This document shows positions 53,274 through 64,000 of a DNA stretch of 64,000 bases, in pieces. A program made the position numbers and the translations under genes. The DNA is taken from the NCBI GenBank assembly GCA_038373885.1, contig JAWZYV010019563.1, positions 620,001 through 684,000 of the forward strand, in the 5' to 3' direction. The notes beneath the pieces are model-generated. The model saw only the letters and a list, made by a program, of their open reading frames with translations, searched no databases and was not told the origin of the DNA. The DNA is from Cheiracanthium punctorium (lineage: Eukaryota > Arthropoda > Arachnida > Araneae > Cheiracanthiidae). Each line of letters begins with the position of its first letter. The stretch's first letter is position 1.

Positions 53274-55228
53274 ACAATTTTTTTTTTAAATGTTTATAAG
53301 GACTTTTAAGAAAGAAATATTATATTTCGTTAAAATATGTATTTAAATATAATGAAATTTAATATGATATAAGTAATTTTTTAAAAATAAAATTATGCAA
53401 AAACAGTTTAAGTAATGGAGTTTTCTTGTAACTGAATTGTTTGATTTGTACAAATTTATATGAATAGACTTATAATATTGAATTTTAAGATTACAACCTT
53501 TATTTTAAAGATGTTGAAATTTTCTGATTAATTTAAAAGAGGATATTAATCCAAACCATGAAAAAAACACTACATTTAATTTAATATTAGCACAATTCTC
53601 AATAGACGGCTTCTAAAGAACTAAAATGGAGTTATTTAAGTTGGAATAGTCAAATGAGTAGTCAAATCCATTTTTGACACGATAAAGGATCTAATAGAAA
53701 TCTGGGTAAAATTGACAGAGACTGTGCCAGCCCCATGTAAACAAGGTGGCAGTCGCTGGAAGTTGGCGGTCGCCAAGCCTCCCCCCCCCCCCAATATTTA
53801 GATTCTATTTGCACCCTGTGCTAATATATGCATATAAATATAAAAAATACAGCGGTATCTATAAGCCTATAATTAAAAAATAATGATTCATGTTATAACA
53901 AGTTATTTTACTCGTATGTGAATATACAAAAATATTTTATATTGTTACTTTTTATGTCAAATAATAAATAACTTTGTGTGTGTGTGTGTGAGAGAGAGAG
54001 TGTAATATTTCTATATAATGCAAAAATTGTTGAAACTATACAAAAACTATTATAATTTCATAAAAAATACATTCATAGGTACGTCAACTTATGCGGCCTT
54101 CTTTATCACTGCTCAATTTACATATGACCTCTAATGGTAAATAGGTGTAGTCTAGAATGTGTCGGGATATTCAAGAGATGAGAGACTTCAATTCGCAACC
54201 CCCTAAAGGAAGCATTGAGAGCCAGGAAGCAGTATTGCTTAAGGAGCCGAACCAATTGCCCCTGGAACTCATCGACTGCTTCAAATTCAGGTATGAAATT
54301 TTGCTGTAAGGCTTGCATATTTAAAGAGAGACCATATTTCTTATTAACAACCCCCCCTTTTTTAACCTTGAGAATCTGATGAGTATTAATGCATGTATAT
54401 TTTATGTATATGTTGAATTTTTTAATAATTTATTTATTTTACATCAAATTAAATTTCATTAAAATCTATTAAAAGAGGATTTGATTACAGTGGTATTATT
54501 GTGGTTTACAAAATACTTCAATACTCATAGATGCTGGGACAAGATACAGAAATCAAGTTAACATTGCCGATTTCTTTAAGCAATTAATGTTAAAAGAAAA
54601 ATTTCTAGTTTAATGTTATGCATCACAAAAATGCAAGTAAATTGTATATTTTTGTACCGATGTTGATTGTTTTTCTTTTGGAAAAGAATTTTCGAATTGA
54701 TTGCGTTCTTTTATTGGCCGTGCAACCATTCTCAGTGATTAACATAATAGATAATCAGGAGTTTCTCTGTATTCATAAGACACTGACAGTTTTTCTTTCA
54801 GAAATAAAACTTTAAGAACATGCTTATTATTTATTAACAAAAACACTTTATATTTAATATACTTCCTTTTCAATAATTAAAGATTTTTAATTGAAATAAT
54901 TGAAACTTAAAATGTTCTTCGGTAATATTCACATTGATTGATTTAAATAATTATTGTGTCAGAAAAATACATTTTAAATGTTTTAGAAGTCACATTAAGC
55001 TTAAAAAAGAAAGAAGAAAAAAAAGAGAAGGAAAGAAATTTTATATATGTATGTATTTGCATACAAGGTAAATGAATGAAACGTATGATTTAAAAAAGTC
55101 ACTGCAAAGAAAGAAAAGGGGAAGCAGTTTTGGCCACCACTGTTGTCAATCTAGAGTGTGAAAAATAAGTTATGGAATACTTGGTCGGGTAAACACAATG
55201 CATGTGTGACGTGAAAGCGAACTAAAAT
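53274..55228. other. AT-rich intergenic sequence with one possible exon
   Basis: Mostly A/T. 53738-53783 resembles an arm of the 45651 inverted repeat. (GT)n(GA)n at 53976-54001. The 54118-54318 frame is listed separately. Nothing else recognised. Confidence 0.5.
54118..54318 (-). CDS. possible coding exon or processed fragment, unrecognised
   Basis: 66-codon frame beginning MQALQQNFIPEFEAVDEFQG and continuing LVRLLKQYCFLALNASFRGL, clearly richer in GC than its surroundings. GCCTTACAG upstream could be an acceptor in frame, but no convincing donor follows. Composition looks protein-like; no family recognised. Confidence 0.3.
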   Translation of the reverse strand: MQALQQNFIPEFEAVDEFQGQLVRLLKQYCFLALNASFRGLRIEVSHLLNIPTHSRLHLFTIRGHM

Positions 55229-56101
55229 CAGGGTGTCTACCGCTCCGGAAAATCCGGAAAGTCTGGAAAAAGCCGGGAAATTGGAAAATGGGTCCAGAAA
55301 GTCCGGAAAAAACCGGGAAATTGGTTAATGGGTCCGGAAAATTCACCAAAAGAATCATTTTTTTTTTTCGGTATCCCTTTTTTTTAATCCTTCCTATTTC
55401 TCAGTCTCGAAACCGAAAGCAACTGCAACGTATTTTCCGGACCGCGAAAGCATCAAGCCATGTGTTTGCATAAGGAGGGGAAAATGGGGCTCATCCATCG
55501 TGACGGGAGGGTAAAAAAGCTGTCGTCAGCGCGTGATCATCCGTCTGGTTTCCAATAGAATTTCATTCATTGATTATTTATTTTAACTCAGTGTTTTGGA
55601 TTTGAAATGTAGAAAGACGAAAGTGGCTAAAATTTGTGCTAGAAGTAAGTATCGTGGACGGGATTAGTAGATGATCATACGTGATTTATTCAATCATTTT
55701 ATTTTCCACGTACGTATTTATTTTTATTGCTTAATATTTCTCAATATTTATGTACGCATGCTCGCATAAAACACAAGCAATTGGCCCTTTTTTTTCTTAG
55801 AAAGTGTGCGCTGTTTGTTTGAGTTTCGTTTTATTTTTTGAATTTGAAGTATTGGATAGTGTTCAATTTGAAGGACTTATCTCTTCATTAGAATGATTGC
55901 TGAAAGTCCGTCGAAGAAGTCCTGCGGGGCGCCCTGGCCTCCCAACAGATATTTTAAAACATTAATATTAACTCTAATGACAATAAGATTTAAAATCCCC
56001 TCCCCGGGTATGGAAACTTATATACGCTTCTGGTCCTTCTACCTCCCAAAAGTCGGGAAAAAGTCAGAAAATTGACTTTCAGAAATTTGGTAGACACCCT
56101 G
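55229..56101. mobile_element. 873-bp DNA element, CAGGGTGTCTACC ends
   Basis: Perfect 13-bp inverted ends CAGGGTGTCTACC and GGTAGACACCCTG, flanked by AAAAT on both sides (5 bp). The subterminal regions consist of CCGGAAA/GGGAAATT words on the left and AGTCGGGAAAAAGTC on the right. The GGAAA-rich subterminus is common in animal DNA transposons of this end type; no transposase seen. Confidence 0.75.
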
Positions 56102-56684
56102 AAAATAGATGCAGTCTTGTGGTGTCAGGGACTGTATAAGATAATTTGTAACTTCACTTGAAAACAAAACTATTTTAAAGTAAAAGATTCAGCATGTTGT
56201 GTCTTCAATACCACTAAAAATGATGTGCAATTTTATAGGCAGCTTTGCAATGAGGCTGCAAGAATGTGTGTGGGAAAATGGAAGACTTTTGGACATTATT
56301 TTCCACAAATGAACGATTATGAACCTACACAATATCTCAATTTATGTAGTACTCAATTTATGTAGATTATGCTGCTTTCATCACTAAATTTTACAAAAGA
56401 TGATTTTTAGAATGTTTCTAGTTTTAAGAAATCATTTCATCTCATTGGCTCACCTTGCATGCCCAGTGGAACATCAAAAATCCACCAAATATTACGGATG
56501 TAGTTTCGTAGTTTAATTTCTTTATATTGAGCAGTGATCATTTAAGACTTTTTCAGAAGAGCAAAAATACTCCTTAACCTTTTTGGAAGGGGTGTTTTTC
56601 TATCCACAGGAGTAATTAAAGCTACGAACAATTAGGCTACATTTTCAAACGCATAATTAAATTGCATTTAACACATAAATAATA
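56102..56684. other. intergenic sequence, nothing recognised
   Basis: AT-rich; no repeats or frames of note. Confidence 0.5.
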
Positions 56685-58479
56685 TGCAGGGTGTCCAGCC
56701 TTAATGTGACCCAATAGCTAATTCCCAAACCATTCGGTTTAGATATGCACTTCCAGTTTGAAAAATGTTTTAAAAAAGGTAAAGAATGTTTTTACGTGCT
56801 TTTCGAACCAAAAAACCCATTTAGAAAAAAATTACAAAAATTAAATTTTTATACGGTCCCCAGGTCCTATCACTTATATTTAGGAAAAGATGCAGTACAC
56901 AAAAACAAAGTAAACACAAAAAGTTTCATTTTATTACGATAAAAACTGACCAAGTTATGGAACTTTGAAAATCATACATTTCATCCATTTTCTCGGCCAA
57001 TTTCAAGAAGCTAGTAAGGGACCGTCTCCAAAGTGAAATTAATTGGAACTCTTCCAGGAAACATTCGCTCTTGCACGTCACTCTTATGTAAATCGTTTTT
57101 AAATTTAAAAGTACACACATTACGTTAATATTACAATAACTGAGTACTTAAGAAACAAAATTTATTCTGTGTACGTGTAAAACATAGATAAAATAAAATA
57201 TTTTGGACGAAGAAAACTTTTCAAAAGCAGTTCCAAAAACTTAGACTTATTTGCCTGCGGCTTCAGACTGATTTGCTGCGGTACTGATCATGGCAAACGT
57301 TAAAAATCTGTTGTGTAGTCGCTTGCAATTGCATACAGTCGTATTCTAATATTACGAATTCTTGTACAGGAGAACGAGATGTATACAAATGAAGAATACT
57401 ACGAAATGGTACTGTTGTATGGGCAGTGTAATCTAAATAAGAGAGAGGCGGCAAGACTTTATGCCATTAAATTTCCCAGTCGAAGACATCTATCTTATTG
57501 TACAATTGCCTGTGCTGTTCAACGCTTGTATAGAACTGGGAGTTGTCATAGACGTATTCCCTTGTCTCGTGCCACACCTTCAAGCTTGCGGATACCCGCT
57601 GAGGATGTTCTAGGATATGCCCTGGCTCATCCTGAAAGTAGTGTCCAGGATATTAGCAAGGCTTGTTCCTACTCAAATCGACGGTGTGGAACATATTGCA
57701 TACGTACGGTGCATTTCTTTATCGTCCAGTCCTGGCGCAGGAGCTAATGCCTGGAGACCAGTTGTATACATCTCGTTCTCCCATACTAGAATTCGTAATA
57801 TTAGAATACGGCTGTATGCAATTGCAAGCGACTACACAACAGATTTTTAACGTTCGCCATGATCAGTATCGCAGAAAATCAGTCTGAAGCCGCAGGCAAA
57901 TAAGTCTATTTTTTTGGAACTGCTTTTGAAACGTTTTCTTCGTCCAAAATATTTTATTTTATCTATGTTTTACACGTACACAGAATGCATTTTGTTTCTT
58001 AAGTACTCAATTATTGTAATATTAACGTAATGTATGTACTTTTAAATTTAAAAACTATTTACATAAGAGTGACGTGCAAGAGCGTGAGTTTCCTGGCAGA
58101 GTTCCAATTAAATTCACTTTGGAGACGGTCCCTTACTAGCTTCTTGAAATTGGCCGAGAAAATGGATGAAATGTATAATTTTCAAAGTTCCAAAACTTGG
58201 TCAGTTTTTATCGTAATAAAATGAAACTTTTTGTGTTTACTTTGTTTTTGTGTACTGCATCTTTTCCTAAATATAAGTGATAGGACCTGGGGACCAAGGG
58301 GGGACCTGGGGATAAAAATTTAATTTTTGTAATTTTCTTCTAAATGGGTTTTTTGGTTCGAAAAGCACGTAAAAACATTCTTTACCCTTTTTAAAACATT
58401 TTTTAAATTGGAAGTGCATATCTAAACCAAACGGTTCGGGAATTAGCTATTGGGTCACATTAAGGCTGGACACCCTGTA
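56685..58479 (+). mobile_element. foldback element with ~690-bp arms (DUF4817-type Tc1/mariner)
   Basis: CAGGGTGTCCAGCCTTAATG at 56687 and CATTAAGGCTGGACACCCTG to 58477 begin arms that pair, with few mismatches, to about 57385 and 57768. The left arm ends across the start codon of the transposase remnant (ATGTATACAA), and the right arm begins with its complement (TTGTATACAT). So the 5' region of the transposon is present twice, pointing inward, and the 3' half of the gene is gone. Right TA at 58478; the left TA appears as TG. Confidence 0.9.
57379..57770 (+). pseudogene. N-terminal half of a DUF4817 transposase
   Basis: MYTNEEYYEMVLLYGQCNLN, REAARLYAIKFPSRRHLSY and AVQRLYRTGSCHRR are the DUF4817 DNA-binding region; then EDVLGYALAHPESSVQDISK, a frameshift near 57660, and TVWNILHTYGAFLYRPVLAQ ELMPGDQL in the next frame. 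The DDE domain is missing because the sequence passes directly into the inverted right arm. Confidence 0.88.
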
Positions 58480-58929
58480 TAATAACTGATTACACAATCT
58501 AGATACAATGTTATCTAGAAATCCAACGTGTTAACTGAAGTTGACTGTAAATAAAAATCATTTTCAAGGGGAAATATCATCGTAATCACCGACCATAAAA
58601 CGGAATTTTATATGGAAAAGCAACGCGTAAAGACATGCATTCCGAAATTCTTAAGGCGTATTCTAAATTTCTAAGGCATGAAATACGCATGTAGAAGCGT
58701 TATCGCGATCACGCCTCTAGATCGATGTTGAGGAATCTCAACATAGTATATATTTTATGCATTCTTTTAAAAAAGGAACCAGCAATAACTCCTGATTTTT
58801 GCATGACGTTATATATTGTTATTTTGTATTTAATAATGATAAAATTTTCATAGTTTAACATTTTAAAATATTTTATTTAGATGAGGATTTTCAAAAGTAT
58901 CGATAAGTGTTTATATTAACAAATTTCAC
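58480..58929. other. intergenic sequence, nothing recognised
   Basis: AT-rich; no features identified. Confidence 0.5.
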
Positions 58930-58933
58930 CTAA

Positions 58934-59207
58934 CCCATTTATGCCTAGTGTCCCTTTTTTTGGGGTGGCATTTTCCCTATCAGCCAAAAACGTTATTAAT
59001 TTTCCCTAGCCTTTATTCACGAGTCTTGAGCCTCAATTTCACAAAATATTTTAGCATGACCTAGTAGGATGTTGACATTTCAATTATTATGCATAATGAT
59101 TTTAAAAGAAATCATTCCTTGTTCAAGAAGTATACATCAGAAATTTATCTATTATTGCTGGTAGCAAAAATCGAAGAAAGTCACAAAAATAACTGGGCAC
59201 AAAAGGG
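58934..59207. mobile_element. piggyBac-type MITE (274 bp), left TTAA mutated
   Basis: Right end CACAAAAGGG then TTAA at 59208-59211; left end CTAA then CCCATTTATGCCTAGTG at 58934. Ends are inverted (CCCTTTTGTGCCCAGT against CCCATTTATGCCTAGT). Third member of the CCCTTT/TTAA group in the window. Confidence 0.65.
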
Positions 59208-59211
59208 TTAA

Positions 59212-60970
59212 TGAAATCAGTTGAAATATTGAAATAGTAGCCACACAAAAAAGCAAAGAATAGCACTTTTTTGGGGATTTATTTATTTGCTGATGACGTG
59301 TTTTTGTTTTATCCTAGGCATCTGAAAAAATGTTTCTTCATTAAGGAAAGTTTGATCAAAGAGAAGACTGAATAAGTTATGTTGTACATAGTCTAAAATA
59401 TTGAGATGAAATATAAAAATCTATGTAGCTTTATATACTGTGCATGGAAAGTCAATAAAATTTCTAATTTTTAAATTCCATTTGTTATTTATGCTTTTTT
59501 TCAGTTTCTTTAAAAGCTAACATTTTATTAAATCAAACATAAGTAAGAACTTGTAAAATAATACACATAAAAGGGTATTTATCCAGGACAATCACTTTGG
59601 TTGGTACAAAAAAAGTGTACTTTTCTACAGCATCAAGAAAGTCAACCCCAGTCAGAAAGAATAGCCTTTTACTTGTGCAGATGACTGACTTTTTGTAACT
59701 GAAGAAGAGTGGACTTTTTTTTTTTGTATTTCTCAAAATGATATACCTCAATTTGTATCTTTTATGAGTTATTTTACAAAGTTTTTAATTACTTTTACCT
59801 TTCCACCACCAGGTTTTTGTTGAGTGCTTTTGTTATTTTATTAAATTACTTTACTTGTTATTGTTTTGAAGATATTAATTTATATTTAATAAAAAAATCT
59901 TATCGTAAGCAATTTTAATAAATATGTCTTTTAATTTGAAACTACCAAAATTATTCTAGATAAATAATTTCAATGCAATTTTTAAATTAACTACTAATTT
60001 ATATAATGATAAGTTTTATTCATCTATTAAACTATAAATTAAAAGCATTATACTGACTTTTTCAAAAAATAGCATGAAATTTTGTTCTGCCATATCTTTA
60101 TTTATATCTTTACTTTAGAACTTAAGGCCTGTATTTGTTCCAAGAAAGTAAAGTAAAAAATAAATAGCACATTAAATCATTGTGTATTACCATTATGCTT
60201 AATTTACCTTTTCAATAAGTATTCTTTAAATATCTGGATTTCTGGAAGAAGATATTAATAAGAGAAAGTATATATATATGTTGCTAAGTGACATACTAAA
60301 AAAACAAAACACTGAAGCAACTTAACTCTAGAAATACAACGGGCCTGTCTTTTACGGGTATGTATAAACAACTCCATACAAACAAGTTTTTGAAAAAATC
60401 TGCTTGCATGATCTTAGCTTTGGCCCTATGAATAAGAGGAACCTTTGTCCCTTTACAAGTCAAGAATTATTAATCCCCCCCCCCTTTCAAGCTTGGATGT
60501 AAGTTTTAAGTTTGCTTACTTAGTTATTAAAATAAATTAATTTCAAAGCTATGTTCACGAGACTTTAATTTTACATTTTTGTTAAAAATATTGCCATATT
60601 TAATTATCAAGCTATTATACACTCACAAAAGTTCTTTTTTAAAGTTATAGTCTCCTACAGCTATGCATCACTATAACATTAACATATTAGACATAGAGAT
60701 GACTGTGAGTTAGCAAATATTTTATTTTAATAGCAAATGATCTCAGTTTCAAGAATGAAAATCTCATTCCGAAATTTTCCACTGCCACTTGCAATGCTTT
60801 TGGTTAAATTCACACTTTGTAATTTGACATTAGTGCTGTTTCAAAAAGTTTCAACAACAAAAATATTTATTGCAGATCTTTCTGGCTTTTTAAAGGAGCA
60901 AGATTTTTGTACATATTTTAAATGGTTGTACAAAATTTCTAACTACTTCAGAGTTAGAGAAGAAAGTTTT
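59212..60970. other. AT-rich intergenic sequence
   Basis: No gene recognised. Short C run at 60476-60484 and AT-rich tracts. Confidence 0.5.
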
Positions 60971-60972
60971 CA

Positions 60973-62120
60973 TTTAAAAACAGTGTAAGTTGAGTACTGT
61001 GCAAATCGGGAGATAGGTGTCAATTTGTTTGAAAATTAATTGTAAATGTGTAGGATAAAGGAAAATTATTTAAAAACCGTGTAAACACGAAACCGTATAA
61101 ATTGAGTACCGGGCATATCGAAGAATAGCCGTAAATTTGTTTGAAATGTAATTGTAAATTGTAGAATCCAATAAATAAAATTTAAAATAAAAACCCTCTA
61201 AAATAAGTTTTCATTTAAAAAAGTGTAAATTGAATACTTTGCTAATCGAGGGATAAGTGTAAATTTGTTTAAAAATTAATTGTAAATGTGTAAGATTTAA
61301 AAAAACTGAAAAAAAAAATCATTCCAAAAACCGTATAAACACGAAACCTTGAAAATTGAGTACTGTGCATATGAAAGGATAGCTGTAAATTTGTTTGAAA
61401 TGTAATGTTAAATTGTATAGGACCCAATAAATAAAATAATAAAAAACTCTAAAATAAGTTCTCATTTAAAAACAGAGTAAACTGAGTACCGTGCAAATCG
61501 AGGCATAGGAGTAAATTTGTTTGAAAATTAATTGTAAATCGTAGGATAAGGAAAAAAAAGCCATTTAAAAAATCATTTGAAACCTTATAAAAGCGAAGCC
61601 GTGTAAAACTGAGTACCGTGCATATTGAAGGATAGTTCTGTAAATTTCTTTGATATGTAATTGTAAATTGTAGAATCCAATAAATAAAATTTAAAAAACC
61701 TCTAAAATAAGTTTTCATTTAAAAACAGTGTAAATTGAGTACCGTGCAAATCGAGGGATATGTGTGAATTTGTTTGAAAATATTGTAAATGTGTAGGATT
61801 TAAAAAAAAACAAAAACCATTCAAACCGTGTAAATTGAGTACAGTGAATATGGAAGATAGCTGTAAATTTGTTTGAAATGTAATTGTAAATTGTAGGATC
61901 CCATAAATGATATTAAAAAACTAAAGTTTTCATTTGAAAACCGCGTAAATTGAGTACCGAGCAAATAGAGAGATAGCTGTAAATTTGTTTGAAAAGTAAT
62001 TGTAAATATGTGTGATGTACACACACAATAAAATAAAAGTTTTCATTTAAAAACGTGTAAATTGAGTGCCGTGAAAATCGAGGGACAGGTATAAATTTTC
62101 GCTCGAAAAGTAATTATAAA
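60973..62120 (+). repeat. alternating A/B tandem satellite
   Basis: About ten monomers of 101-128 bp, each with AAATTGAGTACCGTGCAAATCG-like core (first 20 shared) and TAAATTTGTTTGAAA. GAGTACC anchors near 60993, 61104, 61232, 61358, 61484, 61612, 61739, 61840, 61952, 62066. Monomers alternate: A type (GCAAATCG, ending TGTAGGAT) and B type (GCATATxG, ending AATCCAATAAATAAAAT), giving a ~254-bp dimer repeated four times before decaying to A-only. Confidence 0.88.
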
Positions 62121-62159
62121 TGCATGTGTACAGACAAATTGCATCAGGCTAAAACTTAC

Positions 62160-62620
62160 ACAAAAGTGCAGTGCAATTCCATGAAAGTACTTGAAAATTC
62201 AAGAACTGTAAAAACACGTTACAGTGCTTGAAAATTCAAGTGCTGTAAAAATACACAACAGTGCTTGAAAAATCAGGCACTGTAATTTTACAGCATGGTG
62301 CTGTAAATTTACATAAGTGCTCGAAAAATAGGGTGCTTTAATTTTACAACACAGCGTTGTAAATTCACATAGATGCTTGAAAAATGAAGTGTTGTAATTT
62401 TACAGCACAGTGTTGTGAATTTACATAGGTACTTGAAAATGATGGGCTATAATTTTAAAACACGGTGCTGCAAATTTACAGCACATGTGCTGTTGTGCCA
62501 CCGTGCCAACTATTTACAACACGGTGTTGTAAATTTACAACACAGTGCTTGAAAATTCAAAGTGCTTGAAATTTACAGCACATGTGTTGGCGTTATGATT
62601 ACCAGCACACTGTGCTGTAA
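62160..62620. repeat. palindromic TTTACAGCAC...GTGCTGTAAA array
   Basis: Repeated ~60-bp units contain TACAGCACGGTGCTGTAAAT-type perfect or near-perfect palindromes alternating with GTGCTTGAAAATTCAAG. Palindromes occur near 62285-62310, 62345-62365, 62398-62420, 62455-62485, 62515-62540 and 62570-62630. Confidence 0.85.
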
Positions 62621-62639
62621 TTTAGCATGGTTTTTTCTT

Positions 62640-64000
62640 ATAGTGTGACACTATATAAAACAGTCAAATCCACAACAAAACATTAGAAAAGTACAATTAA
62701 AGAAGCACTTACCTCAATCCCCCCCCCCCCATTCTATATTCCACACATCCATACTAACGAAGAAATTCCCCGAGACGCTCACTAACTTACGTTAAAGGGT
62801 CCGTGAAACGGAATCAAAAACACAAGGAAAATCCAACACAAACTTATTCGACTCAGAATCAAAGAACACCAAACCTCAATCTTCATGCAATTAACACTAA
62901 ATGAAAATTCTATACTTCAAATGCACCGCGTTTAATTATCAGAATTGCCACTCAGATTCTGATAAAAAAAAAAAAAAAAACGATTTTCCAGACCAACATG
63001 TGATAAAAAATCCAGACGATTTTCAAGTTTATGACGTCAGCTTTACATATGTTCTCCAAGGGCGGAACCAGAAACTCTTTCGGAGGGGGGCGCAAATAGT
63101 GAATATTCATTTTATCTAGTATAAAGCCTTCTAAACAGGGGCGTAGCCAGAAATTTTTCATGGGGGGGGGGGGTTACGACTACTACAACTCATATATATG
63201 TATACGTGGGTGTGACAATGTAGTAAAGAATATACATTTTGTATGGCAAAAAATTCCTCATGGGGGGTTATGACCCTCCTAACCCCCCCCCTTGGCTACG
63301 CCCCTGCTTCTAAATATTGGTAAAAGCCCCATTTATGTAGTGTAAAAACATTTTTCTCGGAGGGCGCGCGAGCCACTCTGCGAGACCCCAAAAAAAACAT
63401 CAGTGGGTCCGGCCACCGCCTCAAAAGGGCCCCCTCGAAAATATGCTAACGCGGACCCCTCTGCGAGACCCAAAAAAACATCAGTGGGTCCGGCCACCGC
63501 CTCAAAAGGGCCCCCTCGAAAATATGCTAACGCGGGCCCCTCTGCGAGATCCAAAAAAAACATCAGTGGGTCCGGCCACCTCCTCAAAAGGGCCCCCCTC
63601 TAAAATATGCTAACGCGGACCCCTCTGCGAGACCTAAAAAAAAAAAAACATTAGTGCAAGTTGAAGCAAATTAGAATAGTAGACGAAACAGGAAAAAACG
63701 AAAAATAACAATAACGCATGCGCAAAACGCAAATTAACATCTTAATAACGTCAAATTGAGCAAGCGAATTCGTTACATTCATCGATACATACATTCGAAA
63801 ACCCAAAATTATTCAAACCCAAAATTATGCTAACGCGGGCCGCTCTGCGAGACCGAAAAAAAAAACATTAGTACAAGTTGAAGCAAATTGGAATAGTAGA
63901 CGATTGGAATAGTGGACGTCAAATTGAGCAAGCGAATTCGTTACATTCATCTGTTTACGTCACACATACACAGTATCTAGATTAAAAAACAACTATTACG
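62640..64000 (-). repeat. inverted duplicate, copy 2 (runs off the window)
   Basis: Reverse of 44091-45590, including flank TGACACTATATAAAACAG and the coding-strand phrases at 62760-63060. It has about 3.5 minisatellite units (63370-63660) plus an extra partial unit near 63830, against ~7.5 in copy 1, and a hAT MITE absent from copy 1. Confidence 0.85.
63136..63306. mobile_element. hAT-type MITE, CAGGGGCGTAGCC family, perfect ends
   Basis: 171 bp, ends CAGGGGCGTAGCC/GGCTACGCCCCTG, 8-bp duplication CTTCTAAA (63128-63135, 63307-63314). Copy 1 of the host repeat has the empty site CTGCTAAA at about 45090. Nearly identical to the 40611 copy, so both are young. Confidence 0.93.

Noticed and set aside
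61449..62024. Minus-strand frames with FTITFQTNLQ repeats
   Set aside because: Translation of the A/B satellite.

Overview
This is an AT-rich, repeat-dense piece of nuclear DNA from an animal, most likely an arthropod. A chelicerate such as a spider is my best guess from the mix of transposons, but the sequence does not prove it. There are no operons, ribosome binding sites, rRNA genes or CRISPR arrays. Most long open frames are chance or repeat readings; real coding sequence is in short exons, often below 100 bp.

The main gene runs on the minus strand from about 38.08 kb down to a stop codon at 1.77 kb. I reconstructed it from 13 short exons (coordinates given) whose splice phases chain together. 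The product is a full-length homologue of the M17 leucyl aminopeptidase (LAP3-like). It keeps the hydrophobic framework and C-terminal signature but has lost most metal ligands and catalytic residues, so it looks like a catalytically dead M17 paralogue. One exon (between 14.16 and 7.38 kb) and the first exon(s) (above 38.08 kb) are unresolved. On the plus strand, 859-1275 is a 138-codon open frame with a good splice acceptor just upstream and an AATAAA just downstream; it converges on the aminopeptidase gene.

Introns and flanks are filled with mobile elements. Tc1/mariner-type: a decayed mariner at 12.5-13.9 kb; a Tc1 at 20.0-22.2 kb interrupted by a TIR-bounded cargo insert; two large copies with CAGCTGCGG ends (15.3-17.2 and 49.7-52.2 kb); deletion derivatives at 31.4, 32.9 and 37.1 kb; a nearly full-length Tc1 at 47.9-49.5 kb; and a foldback element with ~690-bp arms at 56.7-58.5 kb. 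hAT-type MITEs occur at 5.1, 9.4, 40.6 and 63.1 kb (one family) and at 25.4 kb, with 8-bp target duplications. piggyBac-type MITEs with TTAA sites lie at 9.7, 27.7 and 58.9 kb. Retroposons include a LINE ORF1 (gag) remnant at 22.7-24.4 kb, a 5S-rRNA-derived SINE at 5.7 kb, tRNA-derived SINEs at 27.95 and 36.7 kb, and LINE-tail-like repeats at 32.3, 38.3-43.8 and 50.7 kb.

The distal 20 kb (44-64 kb) holds a >1.35-kb inverted duplication carrying an 82-bp minisatellite (44.1-45.6 and 62.6-64.0 kb), an alternating A/B satellite at 61-62.1 kb and a palindromic TTTACAGCAC-type array at 62.16-62.62 kb. I recognise no other host protein gene there with confidence. Paralogous copies inside the window provide empty sites for several insertions, so target duplications and relative ages can be read directly.
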